A stretch of 64,000 nucleotides of DNA from NCBI GenBank assembly GCA_030060845.1, contig CP094379.1, positions 255,737-319,736 on the forward strand, read 5' to 3'. This document shows, in pieces, positions 56,457 to 64,000 of this stretch; position 1 is the stretch's first letter, and every line of letters starts with the position of its first letter. This stretch comes from Candidatus Midichloria sp. Its GTDB lineage: Bacteria > Pseudomonadota > Alphaproteobacteria > Rickettsiales > Midichloriaceae. The notes beneath the pieces are model-generated. The model ran no database searches, was not told the DNA's origin, and worked only from the letters and a program-made list of their open reading frames with translations. The position numbers and the translations under genes are program-made.

Positions 56457-57745
56457 TTACATTTTTAGGAAATAAATGAGCAATTTTACATAATATTTAA
56501 TTGCCTCATCCACTTCTTCATTGGCACCCTTCTTATAAGCACCTATTCTAACCATATCAGCTATATTGTTGTAAGTAGCAATGAGTTCTTTATCTTTCTG
56601 TGTTAATGTATCCTCCTTATCGTTATTACATCAAGGCATTGTCCTAGATATGCTTTTGGTTATATCAATTGCCGGAAATATTCCTCGACTGGCTATATCT
56701 CTGTCTAGCACTATATGATCATCTAAAATTCCTCTCACTGCATCATCAATTTGTTCATTAGTATCATCTCCTTTTGACTAAAACACTAAAAAAGCAGTAA
56801 TGGAAGCTTGATTATGAGTTCCAGGACTAGCTCTCTCTAAAAGAGAAGGTTAATAAAAACTTAGAAACACTAGATGGATATCTTTTTGTTGTTGGAGGCT
56901 CACTAACAAAACCAGCCCTATTTCTCTTTGAGCCATAAGCAACCCTAGTTATATTGTCAAGCATACATAATACTCCTAGGCTAGAACCTCTGGAGTATTC
57001 GCTTAGTGTCAAAGTAAGATAAGCAGCTTGTCTACGCTTCAATGCCGATTCATCAGAAGTTGCAACAATTACTATTGCTTTACTTAAGCCCTCTTCACTG
57101 CAAGATAGTATTCTATAAATTCCTGGATCTCTCTTCCTCTCTTACCTATTAGTCTATAATCTTTATACCTGCAGAAGCAAATTTAGTCATCATTGCCATC
57201 ATCATGGATTTTACCAACTCCAGATTCAGAGAAGATACCCATTCTCTGCCCTTTACAACATGATAAGAATGAGTTTACTGCCCTAATACCAACATTTTTG
57301 GGCTTTCCGGCCAACTCTCTTGCGTAGCTGAGGAGCAGAGGGAGTTGAATGTAGGTGATATGCTTGATCGGCCAAGTGGCAATGGACCTTTTCCATCAAT
57401 TGGTTCTCTGAATGCATTGAGCACCAGACCTAACCATTGTTTAGTTGGATAAATTGATTGGCCATTAGCAATAACTCTAATAACAGTTCTAATACCTATT
57501 CCAATTAATGTTATCAAATGGCATTAAAAGAGTTGTATTCTCTTTAAAACCTATTACTTCTGATAAAATATAATTACCATCTCGTGCCTGAACTTGGCAG
57601 CGTGAGCTGATCTCGGTCATCTTTTCTATTCTCTTAGCTTCTATTTATAGACCTTTAACAGCTGTAACAGTAGCACTTACTACAAAATCTGGTATAGCAC
57701 GTTATTTCCTCAATTGAATTTTGCAGCTTCCTCTGCACTATTCTT
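56457..57745 (-). pseudogene. fliI: Flagellum-specific ATPase FliI, decayed
   Basis: FliI powers flagellar protein export. Pieces of the minus strand follow the family in order. YILSEVIGFKENTTLLMPFD (about 57575-57515) is first, then WLGLVLNAFREPIDGKGPLP (about 57435-57375). CKGQRMGIFSESGVGK (about 57260-57215) is the P-loop region, with its first Gly changed. After it come IVIVATSDESALKRRQAAY, LDNITRVAYGSKRNRAG, SEPPTTKRYPSSV, the damaged [20 protein letters not shown] (about 56790-56725) and [11 protein letters not shown]. The C-terminus is IADMVRIGAYKKGANEEVDE (about 56575-56515) with a stop at 56457. Many shifts and stops occur. No other flagellar gene lies beside it; ccmH follows. Confidence 0.9.
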
Positions 57746-57885
57746 AACACTAGTCGCTTAATTTATTTATAAATAGTAAGAATAAATCGCAAATATTGTC
57801 AATTTATAATTATCTAATAATAATTTGTTGCTGAAATTATAATATTTTATAAAAATCTAGCTTAGAAAACGGAAAAAGCTTTTAA

Positions 57886-58614
57886 TTATTTTCCGATAGC
57901 CTGAATAAATGCCTTGAAAATTTGTTTATCTGCGTTAGTCTCTAAATATTCCGGGTGCCACTGTATCCCTAAGCAAAATTTATAATCAGGAATTTCTACT
58001 GCCTCAATTATTTTATCAGGAGCTTCTGCAGATAATATTACTCCATCGCCTAGAGTTTTAACTGCTTGATGGTGACTAGTGTTGACATCAATTATCTCTT
58101 TTTGCAAGATATTATGCAAAATGGTACCATTTTTGATTCTAGCAGTATGAGTGGTTATATGCTTTGGCATTCCTTGTTTATGAAAGCTAGATCCCATTTC
58201 TTCAGCAATGTCTTGAATTAAAGAACCACCCTTGATGATATTTATTAATTGCATACCACCACAGATTCCTAGCACTGGCCTATTTAAATCCAAAAATTGT
58301 CTTAAAATTTCAATCTCAAAATTTGTTCTAGTACTATTTATACGAACCGTCTCACTGGTTATATTTTGGCCATAATAATGCGGATCTATATCAAAGTCTC
58401 CACCAGTTATAATAAGGCCATCAATAATTTTAACATAATCTGCAATATTACGAGTATTACAAGACAATAAAATAGGAACTCCTCCAAAACTAGATATAGC
58501 ATCAGCATAATTTTTTTTCAAAGCATACCAAGGATATTTCGAATAACTTTTATGATTTAGGAAATCTACGGTAATACCGATTATAGGCTTATCAATCATT
58601 TGTTTCATTTTCAC
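57886..58614 (-). CDS. Class I glutamine amidotransferase-like peptidase C26 (PuuD type)
   Basis: C26 enzymes hydrolyse gamma-glutamyl amide bonds, for example of gamma-glutamyl-GABA in putrescine breakdown. The 242-residue protein has the nucleophile Cys118 in VLGICGGMQL, the catalytic pair His220 and Glu222 in GIQWHPE, and the early DGLIITGGDFDIDPHYYGQ motif (about 65-83), which marks C26 rather than GMP or CTP synthase domains. Length is normal. It is the second gene of a pair with trpF; the two overlap by 23 bases. No putrescine genes are present, so the substrate in this organism is uncertain. Confidence 0.85.
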   Translation of the reverse strand: MKMKQMIDKPIIGITVDFLNHKSYSKYPWYALKKNYADAISSFGGVPILLSCNTRNIADYVKIIDGLIITGGDFDIDPHYYGQNITSETVRINSTRTNFEIEILRQFLDLNRPVLGICGGMQLINIIKGGSLIQDIAEEMGSSFHKQGMPKHITTHTARIKNGTILHNILQKEIIDVNTSHHQAVKTLGDGVILSAEAPDKIIEAVEIPDYKFCLGIQWHPEYLETNADKQIFKAFIQAIGK

Positions 58615-59254
58615 AAAACTTTTTTAAATTTTTCATAAATTCACTGATTAAAACAGGGTCTTTTGTTCCTATAACAGATTCAAGAGAAGTGTCTACGCTA
58701 ATTATTTTTGCTTTAGAAGATCTTATAATCAACGCTAAATTATGTTTTGATATATTGCCAGATATAATCCATGGTTTAGCTGTCTGAATTCTCTTCAGCA
58801 TCTGCCAATCAAAAAATTTTTTGTGAGTATAATAACGTTCCAAATAGTCAGGAGCTGGTTCAAATAAAAACATATCTGTGACATCTTCGTAATAGTTGAT
58901 CTCATTCAAGTCTTTTTTAGAATATAAAAGAAAGGTTTTAATGACTTTGCTGTTAAATTTATCTTTAAATACCGATATATATTCTGGAGTTTCTGAGCCG
59001 TTAAACTGAACAAAATCTGGTTGAAAATAAAACATTACTTCATCTAAATCTTTATCAGAAATATTTGAAACCACTGCTATTTTCTTTATATGGCTTGGGA
59101 TATGAAAACAAATATCCCTGGCAAACAAAGGAGTAACGTAATTCACAGAATTGATGTTAAAAATACAGCCTATATAACTAACACCAACCTCGACTGCCGC
59201 ATCAACTGCCGCAGAGCTATTTAACCCACATATTTTTACTTTTATATCTAACAC
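58592..59254 (-). CDS. trpF: Phosphoribosylanthranilate isomerase TrpF-like
   Basis: TrpF catalyses the third step of tryptophan synthesis. The 220-residue protein has a TrpF-like beta/alpha barrel start with VKICGLNSSAAVDAAVE (Lys7 and Cys9 as in the family), a DFVQFNGSETPEYI stretch (family: V-Q-L-H-G-x-E) and a C-terminal IISVDTSLESVIGTKDP (V-D-x-S-S-G-V-E-x-x-x-G-x-K-D). Two changes at active-site-like places, Leu-His to Phe-Asn and Ser-Gly to Leu-Glu, are unusual. It overlaps the C26 gene by 23 bases. No other trp gene is visible, so the role of an isolated TrpF here is unclear; it may have been repurposed. Confidence 0.82.
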   Translation of the reverse strand: MLDIKVKICGLNSSAAVDAAVEVGVSYIGCIFNINSVNYVTPLFARDICFHIPSHIKKIAVVSNISDKDLDEVMFYFQPDFVQFNGSETPEYISVFKDKFNSKVIKTFLLYSKKDLNEINYYEDVTDMFLFEPAPDYLERYYTHKKFFDWQMLKRIQTAKPWIISGNISKHNLALIIRSSKAKIISVDTSLESVIGTKDPVLISEFMKNLKKFCENETND

Positions 59255-59350
59255 TTAAATGTTTAAGTTTTTTATTATACAAAATACATAGAAATATAAG
59301 TTCAGAATATACGTACAAACGTAATTTGTATAATAAAAATTAGAAAATAT

Positions 59351-59378
59351 TTGCAACTCTTTACATATTTTACATAAT
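59351..59378 (+). promoter_or_regulatory. Candidate promoter of dnaN-recF
   Basis: TTGCAA at 59351-59356 and CATAAT at 59373-59378 are separated by 16 nt. The start site would leave a leader of about 60 nt before the dnaN ATG. It is the best candidate in the AT-rich spacer but not unique. Confidence 0.4.
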
Positions 59379-59446
59379 GAATATCATGTACGGTGTGTTA
59401 ACACTTGTTTTCAATGTAACAAAAATTTTAAATTTAGAGTCTGAAG

Positions 59447-60580
59447 ATGCATATAACTATAGAGAAGAAGATATTAGTTAAATCGTTATGGAAGATACAT
59501 TCTATAGTTGAAAGAAGAAACTCTATTCCAATACTTGCAAATGTAAAATTAAAAGCTGTTGGAAGTAGTGTATTTTTTTCTGTTACAGATATGGATTTAT
59601 ATGCAGTAGATGAAGTGCCAGCAACTGTTACAGAAAGCGGCAGTGTTACTTTGCCTATGCATACTTTGTTTGAAGTCATTAAAAAACTTTCAGAAACTGC
59701 TTTAATAGAAATTGCTTTTAGTAAGCAACACCCAGGTGAAGGAGCGGTAGTTACATCTGGAAAAATGGAATGTTCTTTGCCTGTGCTTCCTGCTGAAGAG
59801 TTTCCAAGCTTTACAGAAACTGAGCATAGTAATAAATTTACCTTGGAAGCAAAAAAACTGAAAAATCTGCTTACCACTACTAAATATGCAATATCAACTG
59901 AAGAAACTAGATATTATTTAAATGGCGTATTTCTATATTCTTTTACAAAAGAGGATAGTAAGACATTTTTAAAGGCAGTTGCAACTGATAGCCACAGGCT
60001 TGCAGCTTCAGAGATAGAGTTAGAAGCATCTAATAGTAACGTTTCTGGGATAATTATACCAAGAAAAACTGTTAATGAATTAATTAAGCTTTTGGAAGAT
60101 ACAGATTCAGCGATTGAATTAAGTATATCAAATAATCGTATCATGGTAATTATTGATAGCCTTAAATTATCTTCCAAGCTAATTGATGGTAAATTTCCTG
60201 ATTATAATAAAGCTATTCCAACACAGAATAATAAACAGTTTGAAGTTGGCGCTAAGGCTTTATTTGAAGCGATAGATTTAGTCACAACTATTTCTTTTGA
60301 TAAAACAAAAGCCGTGAAATTTAGCATCTCAGCAACGAAAATTGTTTTATCAGTACACAATAGTGTGAATGGAGCTTCTAGAGCGCTGCAGGAAGTTGAA
60401 GCAAGTTATAACTCAGAACCTATAGAGATTGCTTTTAACGGTAAATATGTATTGGATGTTCTTTCAGTTATTAGTGGTGCAGTGGTAAGTTTTTCGGTTT
60501 CAAGCAGCAATGCTGCAGTACTTATAAGAGGTAGCTCAGATGCATCATCTATACATATCATTATGCCAATGCAAGTTTAG
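59447..60580 (+). CDS. dnaN: DNA polymerase III beta sliding clamp
   Basis: DnaN is the ring-shaped clamp that tethers DNA polymerase III. The 377-residue protein has three clamp domains of about 125 residues each. Conserved text includes ERRNSIPILANVKLKA near residue 22-37, LPAEEFPSF near 116, RYYLNGVFLY near 155, KAVATDSHRLA near 173, the peptide-binding DGKFPDYNKAIP near 245 and the C-terminal IIMPMQV (family: M-P-M-[KRQ]-[VLI]). Length is normal. recF begins 5 bases after its stop, the classic dnaN-recF order; dnaA is not upstream here. Confidence 0.96.
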   Translation: MHITIEKKILVKSLWKIHSIVERRNSIPILANVKLKAVGSSVFFSVTDMDLYAVDEVPATVTESGSVTLPMHTLFEVIKKLSETALIEIAFSKQHPGEGAVVTSGKMECSLPVLPAEEFPSFTETEHSNKFTLEAKKLKNLLTTTKYAISTEETRYYLNGVFLYSFTKEDSKTFLKAVATDSHRLAASEIELEASNSNVSGIIIPRKTVNELIKLLEDTDSAIELSISNNRIMVIIDSLKLSSKLIDGKFPDYNKAIPTQNNKQFEVGAKALFEAIDLVTTISFDKTKAVKFSISATKIVLSVHNSVNGASRALQEVEASYNSEPIEIAFNGKYVLDVLSVISGAVVSFSVSSSNAAVLIRGSSDASSIHIIMPMQV

Positions 60581-60585
60581 TAATT

Positions 60586-61641
60586 GTGATAAAAAATATT
60601 CACCTAATTTGCTTTCGCAATCATTTAAATTTTAAAGCTGAACTTGATTCGGAATTAGTTGTTATTTCTGGAGAAAATGGAGCAGGGAAAACCAATATAT
60701 TAGAAGCTATTTCTCTGTTTGCTCCAGGTAGATCTTTTAGAAATTGTAAATTTGACGAAATAATTAATAATCAAGAAGTTAGTTGTAACGAGTGGGGAGT
60801 TCATATTACTTTTCGAGATATGAAGTTTTCTACTGGCTATTTTCCTAATTTTTTAAGAAAAATAAAAAAAAATGGAGAGCATTTAAAATCACAGTCAGAT
60901 ATTTTAAAAGATATTAAAGTACTTTGGCTGTTACCACAGATGGAAAATATATTTCTTGGACCAGCAAGCTCTAGAAGAAAGTTTTTTGATAGTATATGTT
61001 ATAATCTATTCCCTGAACATGCAAAAAATATTTTGCGGTATGAGTATTACCTTAAGTCGCGATTAAAGTTATTACAAACTGAGTGCATAGACACAGATTG
61101 GCTTAATTCTGTTGAATCAAATTTAGCAAAATTTACCATCCTTATCCAAGAAAGTAGAAAGAGTACATTAGATATATTAAAGGAACAAATAAAAAATATA
61201 TCATCAAAATTTTTAAGACCAGATATAGAGTTGGTAAATTTAATTGAGCCGTTGGAGAATGAGTTTATCTTGAGATCATTCAATCAATGTAGGATATTAG
61301 ATAAAAAAAGTGGTAGATCAAATTTTGGAGCTCATAAAACTGATTTATTGGTGATAGATCATAATAAAGGTCAAAAAGCAGAACTTTGCTCAACTGGCGA
61401 ACAAAAAGCCTTATTAATTTCATTCTTTTTAACTCAAGCTTTAGCAATAAAAACTATTAATGGCATAGCGCCCATCATGCTTATGGATGAGATTCTAGCC
61501 TATTTTGACCCTCTTAAACAGGCTGAGGTAATTAATGAGCTTAGAAATCTTTCTACTCAAATATGGATTACTACCACAAAAAGTAAAGAGGATTTTTTCA
61601 AATTCCTTGATAATAATCGCTGTTCGTGGTTAGGTTTATAA
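60586..61641 (+). CDS. recF: DNA replication and repair protein RecF
   Basis: RecF is an SMC-like ATPase that loads RecA onto gapped DNA with RecO and RecR. The 351-residue protein starts at GTG 60586 and has LICFRNHLNFKAEL, the Walker A GENGAGKTNILEAISLF (29-45), the region RSFRNCKFDEII, and SSRRKFFDSICYNL near 130. The signature CSTGEQKALLISFFLTQA near 270 and the Walker B IMLMDEILAYFD near 305 complete it. The usual Walker B ending D-x-x-x-x-x-L-D is I-L-A-Y-F-D here. It lies 5 bases after dnaN. gyrB, often third in this operon, is missing; an IS630 relic follows. Confidence 0.94.
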   Translation: MIKNIHLICFRNHLNFKAELDSELVVISGENGAGKTNILEAISLFAPGRSFRNCKFDEIINNQEVSCNEWGVHITFRDMKFSTGYFPNFLRKIKKNGEHLKSQSDILKDIKVLWLLPQMENIFLGPASSRRKFFDSICYNLFPEHAKNILRYEYYLKSRLKLLQTECIDTDWLNSVESNLAKFTILIQESRKSTLDILKEQIKNISSKFLRPDIELVNLIEPLENEFILRSFNQCRILDKKSGRSNFGAHKTDLLVIDHNKGQKAELCSTGEQKALLISFFLTQALAIKTINGIAPIMLMDEILAYFDPLKQAEVINELRNLSTQIWITTTKSKEDFFKFLDNNRCSWLGL

Positions 61642-61739
61642 AAACATGATCACTAATCAGTATGTCAGTGTGAAAATATAGTATAACTTTAAAGGAACAA
61701 ACTAAATTTAAAAATTGGCATTTTTTCACTATATTTAAA

Positions 61740-62290
61740 CTGTAATACAGTCTGCTTAAAGGTAATTTAAACAAAGATGAAGCTATGTATTTTATGGATA
61801 GTGTTCATTCTCAATATCAAAGCAGAGCAAGATCTAGATGGATTAGAAAGAATAGTGTTAAAACTTTACCAAGTTTTAGTGGTTAGAAGTGTAAGCATAT
61901 TATTGGAGCTATTAACCTTAAGGATTTAGAAGTAGTAACAACTGATAATCCGAAAGTTAATAGCGATTATATTATTGAATTTTTAAAGAAATTAGAGGTA
62001 ACAAACCAAGATAAAAGCAAAATTTACCTAATATGTAACAATGCTGGATATCGTAAGTCAAAAAAATAAAAGAATATCTACAAAATAGCAGGATAGAACT
62101 ATTATCTTTGCCTCCATATAATCATAATTTAGATCTAATTGAGTAATTATGGAAATTTATGTATTGGTATAGTTACAAATAATAAATTTTATGCAAATTT
62201 TGAATTATTTGCTAATCCTTTAAACAGCAATTCTTTGAAAGTATTCCTAAGGACAGATCTGCTTCTTTAATAAAAAGTATACTCGTAAAA
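61740..62290 (+). mobile_element. IS630-family transposase relic
   Basis: Plus-strand text follows the DDE domain of IS630/Tc1-like transposases: EAMYFMDSVHSQYQSRARSR (first Asp, in F-x-D-x-x-H/x form), HIIGAINLKDLEVVTTDN and FLKKLEVTNQDKSKIYLIC. CNNAGYRKSKK then has the second Asp replaced by Asn, and LLSLPPYNHNLDLIE ends in the final Glu. Stops occur after SFSG, KSKK and DLIE. The start of the gene and clear ends are not visible, and TA duplications could not be assigned. It is inactive. Confidence 0.78.
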
Positions 62291-62475
62291 GAAGACCTGC
62301 CAGATAACATATGTGCCTGACCTGCATTGGACTTACTACTTGGATCAGCCACCACATACCCCAATAAATTAAATCATTTTTACCATCTCCATTGATATAG
62401 CAACCAAATTTCCTACCCAATCCTCGTCCCGCAATATCATTTCTGCAATATCATTAATAAATATCCCCAAGAGTT
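62291..62475 (-). pseudogene. FG-GAP/integrin-like repeat fragment (f)
   Basis: On the minus strand FGCYINGDGKNDLIYWG is followed one base out of frame by VADPSSKSNAGQAHMLSG and RSSFTSI. This is one complete integrin-type blade: N-G-D-G-x-x-D loop, A-D-P-x-x-x-S-x-A-G segment, and a G-x-S-S-x-F ending. The blade is close to fragment (e) on the plus strand at 28.85 kb. No start or further blades are present. Confidence 0.68.
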
Positions 62476-62898
62476 GTTGAACTTAGAAGGGACGATAATT
62501 CAAAAACACTACTCATCATAAGATAAACCCCAAGTTATAGAGCTGTTTCACTATTAAGCACGTCTTGTTAATTTTAGCGGTTAATTAAAGCAATAACTCA
62601 CCCTATAGTCAAGTTACTGCGCTTTTAATTTCTTGGGCTATTTTTTTGATTGAATATCATAGACAGCACCTACATTTAAAGCGCTACAGCGTACAATTAC
62701 CATACCTACTAATAATTAGTCAATACTCATTTAATATGTTTTTTAAATATTGCATTAATTATACCTACTTACTTTACGCGAAGCATGATAAAATTCCAAA
62801 ATTTGATATTGAGAATCAAACTTACCATTGAAGAATATCATTGACGTGGCAATCAAAAAGTAAGATATTTGCAGCTAACTAAATTTGGGTTAGGGTTT
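62476..62898. other. Spacer before valS, no clear gene
   Basis: A 61-codon plus-strand frame at 62646-62831 is rich in His, Tyr and Ile and looks like chance reading of AT-rich DNA. The valS promoter should lie in the last 150 bases, but no single box stands out. Confidence 0.35.
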
Positions 62899-64000
62899 AT
62901 GTTTGAAAAGCGTTATAATCATAAGACAATAGAAAAAAAGTGGCAGGATTATTGGTATAGTAACGCTATATACAATTGGAATCAAAATATAGATCGAAAA
63001 AATACTTTTATAATAGATACTCCTCCCCCCACAGTGTCAGGGTTTTTACATATGGGGCATATGTATAGCTATGCTCAAGCAGATTTTGTAGCCAGATTCC
63101 AAAGGATGAGTGGAAAAAATGTATTTTTCCCGATTGGATTTGATGATAATGGCCTACCCACTGAACGCTTGGTAGAGAAAGAGCATGATTTAAGAGCTGC
63201 CAAAATAGATAAAATTGATCTTAATAAAATCTCTCAAGAAGTCGTAAAAAAATACGAGAAAGAATTCAGAAACCTCTTTAAATCAACCGCCTTTAGTTTT
63301 GACTGGAGTCAAGAATATCAAACAATTAGTAATAGAACTCGAAAACTATCCCAAATGTCTTTTATTGATCTATACCGTAAAAATTTGCTTTATAGAAGGC
63401 ATGCTCCAACTTTTTGGGATCCAGTTGATCAAACTGCAATTGCGCAAGCAGAAATTGAAGATAAAGAGCAGGCTGGTATAATGTCAGAAATACAATTTCA
63501 GACTCCAGGCGGTCATAAATTAGTGATCGCAACAACAAGGCCAGAATTATTACCAGCTTGCGCAGCAATTCTCTATCATCAGGCTGATCCAAGATATAAA
63601 AATTTAAAAAATAAACAGGCCATTGTACCAATTTTTGGGCACCAAGTACCAATTATTAGCGATGAAGATGTGGAACAAGATAAGGGAACTGGCCTTGTGA
63701 TGTGCTGCACCTTTGGCAATATTCAGGATATACACTGGTGGCAAAAATATAATTTAGAATTAAAAGAGTGTATAAACAAGTTTGGTCGAATGCAGAATGC
63801 CGGTAAGCTTAATGGCTTAAAAATTAAAATCGCAAGAGAAAAAATCTTAGATATATTAAAAGAAATGAAATTGATCTTAGGCCAAAACGAAGTCTTAAGA
63901 GCTGTGAAATGTGCGGAGCGATCTGGAGCTCCACTCGAAATTATTCCCACCTCTCAATGGTATATTTCCATTGTTAATAAAAAAGGAGTTCTATTGGATC
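62899..64000 (+). CDS. valS: Valyl-tRNA synthetase, 5' part
   Basis: The class I synthetase charges tRNA-Val. The frame is open from ATG 62899 to the right edge of the window (367 codons). It has KTIEKKWQDYWYSNAIYNW, the HIGH-type motif in PPPTVSGFLHMGHMYSYAQ (HMGH at 51-54), FPIGFDDNGLPTERLVEK near 86-103 and the start of the editing domain with VIATTRPELLPACAAI near 209-224. The text VSGFLHMGH with GFDDNGLPTE is the form seen in the archaeal-type ValS known from Rickettsiales, rather than the usual bacterial S-G-x-L-H-x-G-H ... G-x-D-H-A-G-I-A-T-Q. The KMSKS motif and anticodon domain lie outside the window. Confidence 0.93.
   Translation, partial: MFEKRYNHKTIEKKWQDYWYSNAIYNWNQNIDRKNTFIIDTPPPTVSGFLHMGHMYSYAQADFVARFQRMSGKNVFFPIGFDDNGLPTERLVEKEHDLRAAKIDKIDLNKISQEVVKKYEKEFRNLFKSTAFSFDWSQEYQTISNRTRKLSQMSFIDLYRKNLLYRRHAPTFWDPVDQTAIAQAEIEDKEQAGIMSEIQFQTPGGHKLVIATTRPELLPACAAILYHQADPRYKNLKNKQAIVPIFGHQVPIISDEDVEQDKGTGLVMCCTFGNIQDIHWWQKYNLELKECINKFGRMQNAGKLNGLKIKIAREKILDILKEMKLILGQNEVLRAVKCAERSGAPLEIIPTSQWYISIVNKKGVLLD

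Noticed and set aside
59290-59345. Imperfect palindrome TACGTACAAACGTA in the dnaN spacer as a replication origin element
   Set aside because: No cluster of DnaA boxes or dnaA gene nearby; the match is imperfect and a single AT-rich palindrome is weak evidence.
62646-62831. 61-codon plus-strand frame before valS
   Set aside because: TTG start, His/Tyr/Ile-rich random-looking sequence, no ribosome-binding site or family resemblance.

Overview
The window is AT-rich DNA from an obligate intracellular alphaproteobacterium, most likely of the order Rickettsiales. Evidence for this is an ATP/ADP translocase of the Tlc family, a valyl-tRNA synthetase that opens like the archaeal-type enzyme of Rickettsiales, compact housekeeping operons, and a heavy load of pseudogenes and broken insertion sequences. 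Relics of a cbb3 cytochrome oxidase operon and of a flagellar ATPase (plus a possible flagellin) suggest the Midichloriaceae or a relative that recently lost these systems. The genus assignment is inference; no rRNA is present to settle it.

Layout. 1-2.2 kb: end of a glycosyltransferase gene, initiator tRNA, debris of an IS5-family element and an FG-GAP repeat gene. 2.2-5.3 kb: carD, a terminator, then a long frameshifted pseudogene that may be a flagellin. 5.3-12.7 kb: mutS and ksgA (minus) diverge from ilvE-lptD-surA (plus). 12.7-14.1 kb: fused IS982/IS5 debris. 14.1-17.6 kb: rpmB, nadK, lepB, rnc, era. 17.6-22.7 kb: FG-GAP and IS debris around a dead rluD and an intact nrdR-murG pair. 22.7-28.5 kb: truncated yraN, tlc, rnj, mreB, dead hemW, erpA, tRNA-Leu. 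28.5-31.4 kb: FG-GAP fragment, a dead AsmA-like gene and a detached 3' piece of ccoP. 31.5-34.8 kb: nuoG, ygfZ and a truncated cyclophilin. 34.8-38 kb: dead safE-ccoN-ccoO-ccoQ-ccoP. 38-46.9 kb: bamB, dead terC, maeB, phosphohexomutase, gltX, dapE. 47-50.5 kb: dead comM, IS5 chimera, unknown ORF, truncated queD, damaged zapA. 50.5-53.8 kb: coiled-coil gene, tatB-tatC-serS, dead RDD gene. 53.8-57.8 kb: 166-bp repeat, IS982 copy, outer-membrane beta-barrel gene, frameshifted ccmH, dead fliI. 57.9-59.3 kb: a C26 amidotransferase and trpF. 59.4-61.6 kb: dnaN-recF. 61.7-64 kb: IS630 relic, FG-GAP relic and the start of valS.

Function. The intact genes cover replication and repair (dnaN, recF, mutS), RNA metabolism (rnc, rnj, era, ksgA, gltX, serS, valS), envelope building (lptD, surA, bamB, murG, mreB, lepB, tatBC, a beta-barrel porin or adhesin), respiration and carbon use (nuoG, maeB), NADP supply (nadK) and host ATP import (tlc). 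The decayed genes cluster in alternative respiration (ccoNOQP, ccmH), motility (fliI, perhaps flagellin), tRNA/rRNA modification or cofactor genes (rluD, queD, hemW) and competence (comM).

I did not find a convincing new defence, CRISPR or secretion system. The most informative signal is reductive evolution caught in progress: a cbb3 operon split by an apparent inversion, with heme-binding and radical-SAM cysteines changed to tyrosine; an IS5-family element present only as scrambled or palindromic copies; and fragments of an FG-GAP/integrin-like family at six places.
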